A stretch of DNA of 13,742 bases from positions 1-13,742 of the forward strand of contig LGFB01000009.1 of assembly GCA_001508835.1 (NCBI GenBank). Reading direction: 5' to 3'. The first letter of the stretch is position 1. Each line of letters starts with the position of its first letter. The notes beneath the pieces are model-generated. The model made no database searches. It saw only the letters and a list, made by a program, of their open reading frames with translations, and was not told the origin of the DNA. The DNA comes from a bacterium 42_11 (GTDB taxonomy: Bacteria > Synergistota > GBS-1). This document shows, piece by piece, positions 1 to 7,101 of this stretch. A program made the position numbers and the translations under genes.

Positions 1-1126
1 GCCTAAATCTTTATTGTTGCTTGATGAACTCGGAGCGGGGACCGATCCTCAGGAAGGTGCAGCGCTCGCCATGGCTATACTAAAATACATAAAGAAAAAG
101 GGTGCAAAAGCCATAATTACCACTCACTATCCTGCTTTGAAGTATTATGCTATAAGAGAAAGCGATATAGAAAATGCCTCTGTAGAGTTTGATATAGAGA
201 CTCTAAAGCCCACTTATAGATTGTTTATAGGCATTCCTGGGGCAAGTAACGCTATTGCCATAGCTAAAAGATTGGGCATGATGGATGAGATATTGGAAGA
301 GGCTTCAAAGCTTATCTCATATGAAGATGAGGAGGTTGAGCGGGTTATAAGAGAGCTTCATGCGAAAAGGTCGAGTTATTCTCTGTTAGAATCTAAGCTT
401 AAAGAGGAGCTTGAAGAAGCCAAAAAGGTAAGGGAAAAATATGAGAAAAAGCTTGAGGAAATTCGTCAGAGGGAAGATAAGATACTTAGCTCGGCTAAGC
501 TAAAGGCGAATAGAATGATAAGGGACGCTGAAAAAGAGTTAAAGAAGGTTCTCGAAAGCGCCAGAAGAGATATTAAGAGCTATGCTGAAGCCAAAAGTAA
601 AATAAAGGAATTTTCTGAAAGAATATGGGAAGAAAAACCTTTAATGTTCGAGCCACTGAAAAGCGTTAAGTTTTTAAAAGTAGGTGACCGAGTTTACGTT
701 CCAAAGTTTGGTCAGTGGGGAGAGGTTGAGGAGATATTTCCCGAAGATGAGGAGGTTGCTCTCCGTATAGGATATTTCAGGGTTTTCCTATCTAAGGACG
801 AAATAAGCGGAGAGGGAATATCCCAGACGGAAGCTGTGGAAGATTTAGGTAGAACGATAACTTATGACGTTGAGGAAGTTCCTTATGAGCTCTCTATAAG
901 AAAAATGAAGGTTGAAGAAGCGAGAGATGAGGTTTTGAAATTTCTGGATAGAGCTTTTCTGAAAGGTTACCCTCAGGTTAAGATAGTTCATGGAAAGGGG
1001 GAAGGGGTTTTGCGGAAAATGGTGTGGGATCTTCTTAAAGAGCTACCCTATGTTAAGGACTTCAGGTTTGGAGATGAAGCTGAGGGAGGTCAAGGAGTTA
1101 CAATAGTTTATTTTGAAAGGGGCTGA
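1..1126 (+). CDS. mutS2: MutS2 family protein, C-terminal half (5' end outside window)
   Basis: MutS2 is a MutS-like ABC-type ATPase that acts on branched DNA or on collided ribosomes and carries a C-terminal Smr domain. The frame is already open at base 2, so the gene starts upstream; the TTG at 14 is only an internal Leu codon. Numbered from that codon, the visible part begins at Walker B and the D-loop (LLLDELGAGTD), followed by the H-loop His38 (TTHY). A Lys/Glu-rich coiled coil spans about 105-205, a KOW-like segment about 222-262, and the Smr domain about 291-368 with an intact HGKGEGVLR motif (326-334). The Smr LDLRG motif is degenerate (LSIRK, 293-297), losing its Asp and Gly. About 374 codons are visible; family members usually have about 780. 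The next gene starts 10 bases after the stop, suggesting an operon. Identity is clear; the biochemical role of this member is not. Confidence 0.93.
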   Translation, partial: PKSLLLLDELGAGTDPQEGAALAMAILKYIKKKGAKAIITTHYPALKYYAIRESDIENASVEFDIETLKPTYRLFIGIPGASNAIAIAKRLGMMDEILEEASKLISYEDEEVERVIRELHAKRSSYSLLESKLKEELEEAKKVREKYEKKLEEIRQREDKILSSAKLKANRMIRDAEKELKKVLESARRDIKSYAEAKSKIKEFSERIWEEKPLMFEPLKSVKFLKVGDRVYVPKFGQWGEVEEIFPEDEEVALRIGYFRVFLSKDEISGEGISQTEAVEDLGRTITYDVEEVPYELSIRKMKVEEARDEVLKFLDRAFLKGYPQVKIVHGKGEGVLRKMVWDLLKELPYVKDFRFGDEAEGGQGVTIVYFERG

Positions 1127-1136
1127 AGTTTGAAAT

Positions 1137-3293
1137 ATGGGGAGAGGCAGAAACAAAGAGAAAGATATCTTTGCATTGGACATAGGTACGAGAAATGTGG
1201 TTGGGCTTATAGTTGAACCGGTGGATGAAGAAGATTTACTTAGGGTTAAACACTTAGTTTTTGAAGAGCATAAAACGCGTTCTATGTTAGATGGGCAAAT
1301 TCATGATGTTGCTCAAGTTGCAAAGGTGGTTTCCAGAATAAAGGAGAATCTTGAAAGAGAATATGGAACTAAGCTAAGTGATGTGAGTGTGGCTCTTGCT
1401 GGTAGGGCTTTAAAAACTAGGAGAGGAGTTGCAGAAATCCCTCTCGATATTTCCGAAGATATAGAGGAGGAGCTTGTGAGGGAATTGGAGCTTCAAGCTC
1501 TTCAGAATGCCCTTAAAACGCTTAGAGAGGAATCTGATTCTGACGAGGAATTTCATTGTGTTGGCTATAGTGTTGTTAAATACATCCTTGATGGTGATAT
1601 TATAAGAAACCTTGTTGGACAGAGAGGGAGGAAGGCGGGTGTTGAAGTCCTTGCTACTTTTTTGCCAAGAGTGGTTCTTGACAGCATGCTTTCAGTCTTA
1701 AGAAGAGCAGGGCTTAAGCTCTCTAGCATAACTCTTGAACCTATAGCTGCCATAGAGGTTGTAGTTCCGCCTGATATGAGGATGTTGAATTTGGCCTTGG
1801 TAGATGTTGGAGCGGGAACTATGGATATAGCTATAACTAAGGGAGGAAGCGTGGTTGCATATGGTATGGTTCCCGTGGCTGGCGATGAGATAACTGAAAG
1901 GCTTTGTGAAAAGTTTTTGCTTGATTTTAATGTGGCCGAGAGAGTGAAAAGATCTTTAAGTGAGGATATCGCTGTTCTGGAGTTCGAGGATATATTGGGA
2001 AATGTATATCGGATTGAGAGGGAGGAGCTTATAAAGGTCATAGAACCAGAGGTTGAAAGACATGCCAAACTGCTTTCAGAGAAGATACTCGAACTTAATT
2101 CTTCTCCTCCACAGGCGGTGATATGCGTTGGTGGTGGTAGTAAAGTCCCCTTATTTGATGTTAAATTGTCTGAGTTTCTGGGAATAGAGAGGAATAGGGT
2201 TAGAGTTAGAGGCGTGGAGTTTCTTAAAGGTGTAGAAGACCTCACAGGTAAATTAAAAGGTCCGGAGATGGTTACCCCCTTAGGAATTGCCCTTGTTGCA
2301 AAGAAGGGCGGGGGATTCAAGTTCATCGACGTGTGGGTAAATGATGAAATGATACGCCTTGTTTCTCTAACTGGGGAGCTGAAGGTTTTGGATGCCTTGA
2401 TCCCAATGGGGATAACTCAGGAGGAGCTTAGGCCTCGTCCCGGTATGGCCTTAACTATTGAGGTTAATGGCGAAATAAAGATTATAAGAGGAGAGCTGGG
2501 AGAACCTGCAAAGATAACAGTTAATGGAGAGGAAGTTAATATAGATTTCCCAATAAAGCACGGCGATAGAATAACTGTGAGAAGAGCCCGTCCCGGAAAG
2601 GCAGCTTTTGCTTCCGTTAAAGATGTGGTGGGAGAGCTTTCTCCCATTCGGTTGTTTATAAATGGTAAAATGCATGAGTTTTTCCCCGAGGTCTTCGTTG
2701 ATGGGAAGAAACTTCCGCTTAAGGCTCCTCTTTATGATAGAGCCAAGGTGGAAGTTGTTCAAGTTAAAACCGTCAGAGAGGCTTTGAAGCGGGTCGGAGC
2801 ACTTCCTTTTCCTTATGAAATAAAGGTTTTAATCAATGGGGAGGAAAAGGTCCTGCCATTGTGGGATGGCAGGATATTAGTTAATGGTAGTTTGGCCTCA
2901 TTAGATGCTCCAATTAAGGATGGCGATAGAATAGACCTTTTCGATTTAAAAGAGGTTTCTTATAGAGTTAAAGATGTGCTTCCTAACGTTGAGCTTAGGA
3001 AAATGAAGGTATATGTGAATGGGAGGCTTCTTGAGATAACATGGGGCGGTTTTAATATCTCATTAGATGGTCGTTCGGCTTCTCTTGATGACCTTCTTTA
3101 CGATGGAGCAAAATTAGAGATTAGGGAAAATTATTCCGAATATCCGATTCTCTCTCATGTGTTTAAGTACTATCCTATAGAAGAAGTGCTAAAAGGGAAA
3201 AAGGGATATGTAAAGATGAGAGTTAATGGGGAAGAAGCAGGGTTCACAACTCCTATAAAAGATGGTGATAGAATAGAAATTTTTGTGGAGTAG
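1137..3293 (+). CDS. FtsA/PilM-like actin-fold ATPase with long repeat-bearing C-terminal extension
   Basis: This 718-residue protein has an FtsA/PilM-type actin/Hsp70-fold ATPase over residues 1-390. Phosphate-1 is FALDIGTRNVVGLIVE (12-27), the 1C/SHS2-like insert lies at about 80-190, phosphate-2 is LALVDVGAGTMDIAI (219-233) and the adenosine motif is VICVGGGSKVPLF (328-340). FtsA is normally about 400-450 residues, so the 330-residue remainder is an extension. It holds a recurring beta-rich unit with a VNG...PIKDGDRI signature (see the repeat entry). There is no FtsA-like amphipathic C-terminal helix; the protein ends inside the last repeat. ATG 1137 is the first start after an in-frame TGA at 1131; the ribosome site is weak (AAGGGG about 15 bases upstream), so coupling to mutS2 is likely. 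The fold is certain. Whether it acts in division, in a pilus-like assembly or elsewhere is open; ftsZ and pil genes are not visible here. Confidence 0.85.
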   Translation: MGRGRNKEKDIFALDIGTRNVVGLIVEPVDEEDLLRVKHLVFEEHKTRSMLDGQIHDVAQVAKVVSRIKENLEREYGTKLSDVSVALAGRALKTRRGVAEIPLDISEDIEEELVRELELQALQNALKTLREESDSDEEFHCVGYSVVKYILDGDIIRNLVGQRGRKAGVEVLATFLPRVVLDSMLSVLRRAGLKLSSITLEPIAAIEVVVPPDMRMLNLALVDVGAGTMDIAITKGGSVVAYGMVPVAGDEITERLCEKFLLDFNVAERVKRSLSEDIAVLEFEDILGNVYRIEREELIKVIEPEVERHAKLLSEKILELNSSPPQAVICVGGGSKVPLFDVKLSEFLGIERNRVRVRGVEFLKGVEDLTGKLKGPEMVTPLGIALVAKKGGGFKFIDVWVNDEMIRLVSLTGELKVLDALIPMGITQEELRPRPGMALTIEVNGEIKIIRGELGEPAKITVNGEEVNIDFPIKHGDRITVRRARPGKAAFASVKDVVGELSPIRLFINGKMHEFFPEVFVDGKKLPLKAPLYDRAKVEVVQVKTVREALKRVGALPFPYEIKVLINGEEKVLPLWDGRILVNGSLASLDAPIKDGDRIDLFDLKEVSYRVKDVLPNVELRKMKVYVNGRLLEITWGGFNISLDGRSASLDDLLYDGAKLEIRENYSEYPILSHVFKYYPIEEVLKGKKGYVKMRVNGEEAGFTTPIKDGDRIEIFVE
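2457..3284 (+). repeat. Protein-level repeat: about five ~60-residue beta-grasp-like units
   Basis: In the C-terminal extension of the FtsA-like protein a two-part unit recurs about every 60 residues. A strand of the type (I/V)xNGE is followed 16-20 residues later by (V/L)(N/D)G, about seven residues, then P(I/L)(K/Y)DGDRI and a hydrophobic strand. Units lie at residues 441-481, 506-540, 564-602 and 625-662, with a last, shorter one at 692-716. The closing halves read VNGEEVNIDFPIKHGDRITV, VDGKKLPLKAPLYDRAKVEV, VNGSLASLDAPIKDGDRIDL, LDGRSASLDDLLYDGAKLEI and VNGEEAGFTTPIKDGDRIEI. The DGDxI turn resembles the end of ThiS/TGS/SLBB-type beta-grasp domains; that match is my inference. The copies are clearly diverged in DNA, so they are old. 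Confidence 0.7.
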
Positions 3294-3300
3294 GAGGAGG
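3293..3300 (+). promoter_or_regulatory. Shine-Dalgarno overlapping the upstream stop; sets a TTG start
   Basis: GGAGGAGG begins in the TAG stop (3291-3293) of the FtsA-like gene and lies 10 bases before TTG 3311. The codon directly before that TTG is an in-frame TAG (3308-3310), so no earlier start is possible. The arrangement suggests translational coupling. Confidence 0.7.
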
Positions 3301-3310
3301 ACATCATTAG

Positions 3311-5923
3311 TTGTTAATCACAAAGCTTGGTAAGTATAAAATAATTAACTGGCTTGGCGGCGGCGCTTTCGGAGATGTGTACCTTGCAGAAGATACTCTG
3401 ATTGGTAAGAAGTTTGCTATAAAAGTCTCAAAACTGAAGGAGAAGGACGTTAAGATACTGAAGGGTGAAGCTCAGATTTTGGCTTCGTTAGACCACCCTA
3501 ACATAGCTCGCTTTTATAATCTCGACATAATAGATGGCAGATTGGTCCTCGTTATTGAGTATGTGGAGGGCAAATCTTTACGAGATTTGTTGGAAAAGGG
3601 GAGAATTAAGCTTGAGGATGTTCCACAGATATTTTTGCCAGTTTTGGATGCCCTTCAATATGCGCATTCGAGGGGTGTAATTCATAGAGATATCAAGCCC
3701 GAAAACATTCTTATATCTAACGAAGGTATCGTTAAGCTTGTAGACTTTGGGTTAGGAGTCTTCTTGAAAGGTGGCAGCATCAAAGCCACAGTTGCGGGCA
3801 CCCCGGTTTACATGCCTCCCGAAAGTTGGAATGGAATTTACCTTCCATCGAGTGATGTCTATTCTATTGCTGTTGTTATCTACGAGTCTCTTACGGGCAA
3901 AAACCCCTTTGATGGAGATACGCTTGAGGACATAAGAAGAAAGGTTTTTGAGGTTGATCCCAAGCCGTTGAAATTCTATCTTCCCTCTTATCCTCAAGAG
4001 TTGAGTGATGTATTAGCTAAAGCCTTGTCTAAAAGGCCGGAGCATAGATATATCGATGTTTCCTCTTTTAAGGAAGACTTGTTAAAGGCTCTTAAATTGG
4101 ATAGGACTATCGAGCTTAAAGAAACAAGTAGGAGTTCTGTTTTTTCTAATGAACTTCAACTCACACCTTCTCAACACGAGGTTGTTTTTTCCCCTGAAAA
4201 GAGGATACTTCTCCTTGGAGGAGCGGGAACGGGTAAAACTACAACGCTTCTTCATCGATTGTATAGAAAAATCCGCAATGGAGAGAACCCTTACCTGTTT
4301 TTGGTATTAGCTTTTACGCGTAGGGCAGCTTCGGATTTAAGGGAGAGGCTTTCGTATCTATTGGGTATAGATACTAAGGATATATGGATAGAGACTTTTC
4401 ATGGCGCTATCTATAAAATACTAAGAAGAGAGGCAGACAGAATAGGATTTTCAGAGGACTTTTCTTTAATTAGCGATTCGACACCGCTTCTTAAAGAGGT
4501 CTCTGAAAAGCTCGAACCTTCTCTTATAAACAGGGTGTTAAATGAAATTTCGGCGCTTAGAGTTAGGCTCGTTTCTCCTGAACAGGCTTTGGTTTCTGCC
4601 AGATTCTCTTGGCATAAAAAGGTGGCGGAGATTTATTATAGGTTATCTGAGTTAAAGAGGAAGAGGAACCTTATGGATTTCGATGATCTCCTGTATTATG
4701 GGGTTAAACTTTTAGAAGAAGATGATTTGAGAGAAGTTTATTCTGGTCGTTTTAAGTTCATCTTTGTTGACGAGCTTCAGGATTTGAATGAGGCTCAGTA
4801 TCGCTTTGTAAAACTTCTTAGCTCTGAGGATGGGGAACTTTTCCTGACAGGAGATAGCGTTCAATCGATATATAGATGGAGAGGAGCGATGCCAGACATA
4901 ATAGAGAGAGCCGAAAAGGAGTTAAGCCTTAAAAGGTATGAGCTTACCCATAGCTTTAGGTTACCTAAGAGGGTGTTGGGTCTTGCTGCCTCTTTGATGG
5001 TTAAATCGGGCGTTGATTTGTCTAACATTGTAAGTCTAAAAGGGGAAGGTAAGGTCGAACTTTATATAGCTAAAAATGAAGTAGACGAAGCGAGATTTGT
5101 TGTTCAGTCCATTAAAGAACTTGCTCGCCATAAGAAGCTTTCTTCGATAGGAATTCTTTATAGATTTAATCATCAGTCAAGAGCATTTGAGGAATCTTTG
5201 GCGAAGGCTGGGTTGCCTTATAGAATTATAGGTGGTTCGGGATTTTATGAGAGAGAGGAAGTTAGAAAGACGCTGGGGTATCTTAGAGGAATTCTGGAGC
5301 GAGATTTCTCTTCTATAAGCGAGTTCTTTTCTTGGATTCTCGGTTCAAAAAAGAAGGTGTTTAGGGTTTCACAAGATGGGCTTTGCCTTGAGGAGGGGAA
5401 GTTTGCTAACAGAGATAAGGCTGAAAAGCTTATCGGGTTTTTGAAAGAACTCCTTTGTGAAGGCCTTAGTCTCACTGTGGAGGAGATAATAAGGATACCT
5501 TTAGAGATAGCAAATGTTTTTAAGAAGAGGGGTAAAAATTGGAGAGCTTATAAAGATGGTTTTCTTGAGCTTCTAAAACTTGCATCTTCCTTCGGAGAAG
5601 CGGATCTACGGGATTTTCTAAATCATATATCGCTTATGGAGGAGATGGGAGTTGGTAGAAAAGGGGATATGCTTAATCTTCTAACTTTCCATTCTGCGAA
5701 GGGCTTGGAGTTTGATGCCGTTTTTATAACAGGTCTTTACGATGGAAATGTTCCAAGTCTCTCGAGTTTAGCAAGGGTGGAGGAGCTGGAAGAAGAAAGA
5801 AGGCTTCTCTTTGTTGCTTTAACAAGAGCCACAGAGTTAGTCTATCTTTCTTATCCGAAGAAAGTAGAAAATAGATGGGTAGAGCCTTCTCGTTTTTTAC
5901 TTGAGATGATTGGCATGCTATAA
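3311..5923 (+). CDS. Ser/Thr protein kinase - UvrD-type SF1 helicase fusion
   Basis: One uninterrupted 870-residue frame joins two complete enzymes. Residues 8-260 are a Hanks-type kinase: glycine loop GGGAFGDV (16-23), catalytic Lys38 in FAIKV, HRDIKPEN (125-132), DFG (145-147), an activation segment with Thr160 and Thr164, and PPE (169-171) in place of APE. It is an RD kinase with no PASTA repeats or membrane segment. After a ~20-residue linker, residues 283-865 form a UvrD/PcrA/Rep-type helicase: Q-motif Gln288, Walker A GGAGTGKT (303-310), Ia AFTRRAA, Ic TFH, motif II DELQD (487-491), III LTGDSVQSIYRWRG, IV HSFRLP, V TFHSAKGLEFD (792-802) and VI LLFVALTRA. Every catalytic motif looks intact, so both activities are likely. 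At about 590 residues the helicase is shorter than UvrD (about 720), mainly in accessory domains. TTG 3311 is the only possible start. The role is inferred: kinase-regulated DNA unwinding, perhaps in repair, given the mutS2 neighbour. Confidence 0.9.
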   Translation: MLITKLGKYKIINWLGGGAFGDVYLAEDTLIGKKFAIKVSKLKEKDVKILKGEAQILASLDHPNIARFYNLDIIDGRLVLVIEYVEGKSLRDLLEKGRIKLEDVPQIFLPVLDALQYAHSRGVIHRDIKPENILISNEGIVKLVDFGLGVFLKGGSIKATVAGTPVYMPPESWNGIYLPSSDVYSIAVVIYESLTGKNPFDGDTLEDIRRKVFEVDPKPLKFYLPSYPQELSDVLAKALSKRPEHRYIDVSSFKEDLLKALKLDRTIELKETSRSSVFSNELQLTPSQHEVVFSPEKRILLLGGAGTGKTTTLLHRLYRKIRNGENPYLFLVLAFTRRAASDLRERLSYLLGIDTKDIWIETFHGAIYKILRREADRIGFSEDFSLISDSTPLLKEVSEKLEPSLINRVLNEISALRVRLVSPEQALVSARFSWHKKVAEIYYRLSELKRKRNLMDFDDLLYYGVKLLEEDDLREVYSGRFKFIFVDELQDLNEAQYRFVKLLSSEDGELFLTGDSVQSIYRWRGAMPDIIERAEKELSLKRYELTHSFRLPKRVLGLAASLMVKSGVDLSNIVSLKGEGKVELYIAKNEVDEARFVVQSIKELARHKKLSSIGILYRFNHQSRAFEESLAKAGLPYRIIGGSGFYEREEVRKTLGYLRGILERDFSSISEFFSWILGSKKKVFRVSQDGLCLEEGKFANRDKAEKLIGFLKELLCEGLSLTVEEIIRIPLEIANVFKKRGKNWRAYKDGFLELLKLASSFGEADLRDFLNHISLMEEMGVGRKGDMLNLLTFHSAKGLEFDAVFITGLYDGNVPSLSSLARVEELEEERRLLFVALTRATELVYLSYPKKVENRWVEPSRFLLEMIGML

Positions 5924-5924
5924 T
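5896..5924 (+). promoter_or_regulatory. Putative sigma-A promoter for cheW, extended -10
   Basis: TGCTATAAT (5916-5924) is a perfect extended -10 and contains the TAA stop (5921-5923) of the kinase-helicase gene. A weak -35-like TTTACT (5896-5901) sits 17 bases upstream. The predicted start site is near 5931, leaving a leader of about 30 bases to the cheW ATG with AAGGAGG at 5946-5952. This suggests cheW and the HD-GYP gene can be transcribed apart from the upstream genes. Confidence 0.45.
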
Positions 5925-5960
5925 ATAATTGTTTAAAACTTTTATAAGGAGGAAGAGAAG

Positions 5961-6425
5961 ATGGAGGAATTACAACTGGTTGTCTTTAGGCTTGGTAAGG
6001 AGGAATACGGTGTTGATATAGCGAAGGTGCAGGAGATAGTTAGAGTGCAAGAAGTAACTCATATTCCCCAGGCACCTGCTTTCGTTGAAGGAATAGTCAA
6101 CCTTAGAGGTAATATAATTCCTATAGTAGACCTTAAAAAGAGATTTAATTTAGAAGGTGGAGATGTTTCTGAAAAAGAGAAGAGGGTTATAGTGGTTAAT
6201 GTAGGAAAGCAAATTGTCGGGATAGTTGTTGATAGCGTTTCGGAGATTATAAGGATACCCAGGGAAAATGTAGAGCCTCCACCTCCTATTGTTGCGGGAA
6301 TTGAGGCTACTTACATAGAGGGAGTTGGTAAAATAGACAAGCGGTTAATAATTCTCTTGAACATAGAAAAGATATTAACGGAGAAGGAAAAGGAAGAACT
6401 TAAGACTTTGGATTACTCTTCTTAG
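5961..6425 (+). CDS. cheW: CheW chemotaxis coupling protein
   Basis: CheW bridges chemoreceptors and the histidine kinase CheA on the cytoplasmic side of receptor arrays. The 154-residue length is typical of a single CheW domain. Family landmarks are FRLGKEEYGVDIAKVQEIVR (9-28), FVEGIVNLRGNIIPIVDLKK (41-60), the central GIVVDSVSEI strand-turn (87-96), and the C-terminal GVGKIDKRLIILLNIEKIL (121-139). There is no CheY-like receiver, so it is CheW and not CheV. ATG 5961 has a strong AAGGAGG eight bases upstream. No cheA, receptor or flagellar gene is visible here, so it is an orphan within the window. It could serve a motility array or an alternative pathway. The next gene encodes an HD-GYP protein, hinting at c-di-GMP-linked behaviour. 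Confidence 0.93.
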   Translation: MEELQLVVFRLGKEEYGVDIAKVQEIVRVQEVTHIPQAPAFVEGIVNLRGNIIPIVDLKKRFNLEGGDVSEKEKRVIVVNVGKQIVGIVVDSVSEIIRIPRENVEPPPPIVAGIEATYIEGVGKIDKRLIILLNIEKILTEKEKEELKTLDYSS

Positions 6426-6441
6426 ACCGTTAGCTTTCTGA

Positions 6442-6450
6442 GGGGAGGAA
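6442..6450 (+). promoter_or_regulatory. Strong ribosome binding site with no matching in-frame start
   Basis: GGGGAGGAA is the best ribosome site between cheW and the HD-GYP gene. The codon at the right distance is TTG 6459, but it opens a frame that stops at once (TTG GGA TAA). The HD-GYP frame is open here (GIKLKKYVFDLKPGD from 6461), but its first usual start, TTG 6491, is 40 bases away with no ribosome site of its own. One extra G in the GGG at 6461-6463 would join TTG 6459 to the gene. The true start is uncertain. Confidence 0.5.
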
Positions 6451-6490
6451 AAATATCTTTGGGATAAAACTGAAAAAGTATGTCTTTGAT

Positions 6491-7099
6491 TTGAAGCCTG
6501 GAGATGTAATAGGGGCAGATGTATTTTCTCCAGGAAAAAGTAAGGTTTTACTTGTTCCTCAAGGTTGGAGAATTAGGGATGAAATAGATTGTGAAAGGTT
6601 AAAGCTAAAGCTTATGGAGTTTGAAATTGAGAGTGTAGTCGTAGAAGCCGATGAGGAAGAGATAAGCGTTCCTTCAATAGTTAATATAAGAGAGAAGGCT
6701 TATTCTCTTTTTCCTGTCATAAGTGAGGAAACAAGGAAGAGGGCTCTCGATGCGGTTAAGAGGGTAGCTTCACTTGGTAGGATTGATATAAAGCAGGTAG
6801 ATGAAGCTGTAGATGGAATAGTGAACGAGATTGTAGAAAAAGGTGAAGTGGTTTTCAGTTTGTATGCCCTTAAAAGGCATGATGATTATACCTTTGTTCA
6901 TTCGGTAAATGTGGCCATGCTTGCTACTTTGTTTGCCTTAGAGTTTAGCTACAGCAAAGATGAGCTTCGGCTAATAGCAAAGGGAGCATTACTTCATGAT
7001 TTAGGCAAACTTAAAATTCCAGCAAGCATAATTAATAAGCCCGGTCCTCTAACTCCTGAGGAATTTGAAGAAATAAAAAGCATCCTGTATATGGAGTAG
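6491..7099 (+). CDS. HD-GYP c-di-GMP phosphodiesterase, N-terminal part (ends at frameshift)
   Basis: HD-GYP proteins hydrolyse cyclic di-GMP using a metal centre. This first reading frame, 202 codons, carries the small N-terminal domain common in the family (LKPGDVIGADVF ... LLVPQGWRIRD) and the front half of the HD-GYP domain: HDDYTFVHSVNVAML with His137, and the HD pair in LLHDLGKLKIP (169-170). It then runs KPGPLTPEEFEEIK (183-196) and goes out of frame, ending SILYME-stop. The expected continuation, KHPVYGVELA, is present in the -1 frame from 7078, so the gene carries a one-base shift in the AAAAA at 7075-7079. Joined, the protein is 367 residues with every HD-GYP motif. TTG 6491 is the first conventional start in this frame, but the real one may lie upstream. 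The gene follows cheW by 65 bases and is probably co-transcribed with it. Confidence 0.8.
   Translation: MKPGDVIGADVFSPGKSKVLLVPQGWRIRDEIDCERLKLKLMEFEIESVVVEADEEEISVPSIVNIREKAYSLFPVISEETRKRALDAVKRVASLGRIDIKQVDEAVDGIVNEIVEKGEVVFSLYALKRHDDYTFVHSVNVAMLATLFALEFSYSKDELRLIAKGALLHDLGKLKIPASIINKPGPLTPEEFEEIKSILYME
7075..7080 (+). other. One-base frameshift site in the HD-GYP gene
   Basis: The frame runs ATA AAA AGC and meets TAG at 7097. Re-reading base 7078 (a -1 slip on AAA) gives ATA AAA AAG CAT CCT, which restores EEIKKHPVYGVEL, the normal HD-GYP sequence. The cause could be a lost A in a run of six (mutation or sequencing/assembly error) or slippage. A GAGGA at 7058-7062 lies 12 bases upstream, a spacing like that of slippage-stimulating ribosome sites, but I see no strong stem-loop downstream. 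Confidence 0.75.
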
Positions 7100-7101
7100 A
7101 G

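Noticed and set aside
1565..2326. 253-codon open frame on the minus strand inside the FtsA-like gene
   Set aside because: Its product is Ser/Thr/Pro-rich and low in complexity, typical of a shadow frame, and the plus-strand frame has clear ATPase motifs throughout.
3311..5923. Kinase-helicase as part of a phage-defence island
   Set aside because: Neighbours are mutS2, an FtsA-like ATPase, cheW, rnr and guaA, with uniform codon use and no restriction, nuclease or mobile genes.
6459..6467. Micro-ORF TTG GGA TAA after the strong ribosome site
   Set aside because: Two codons are too short to support as a leader peptide; a missing base or a misplaced start explains it equally well.
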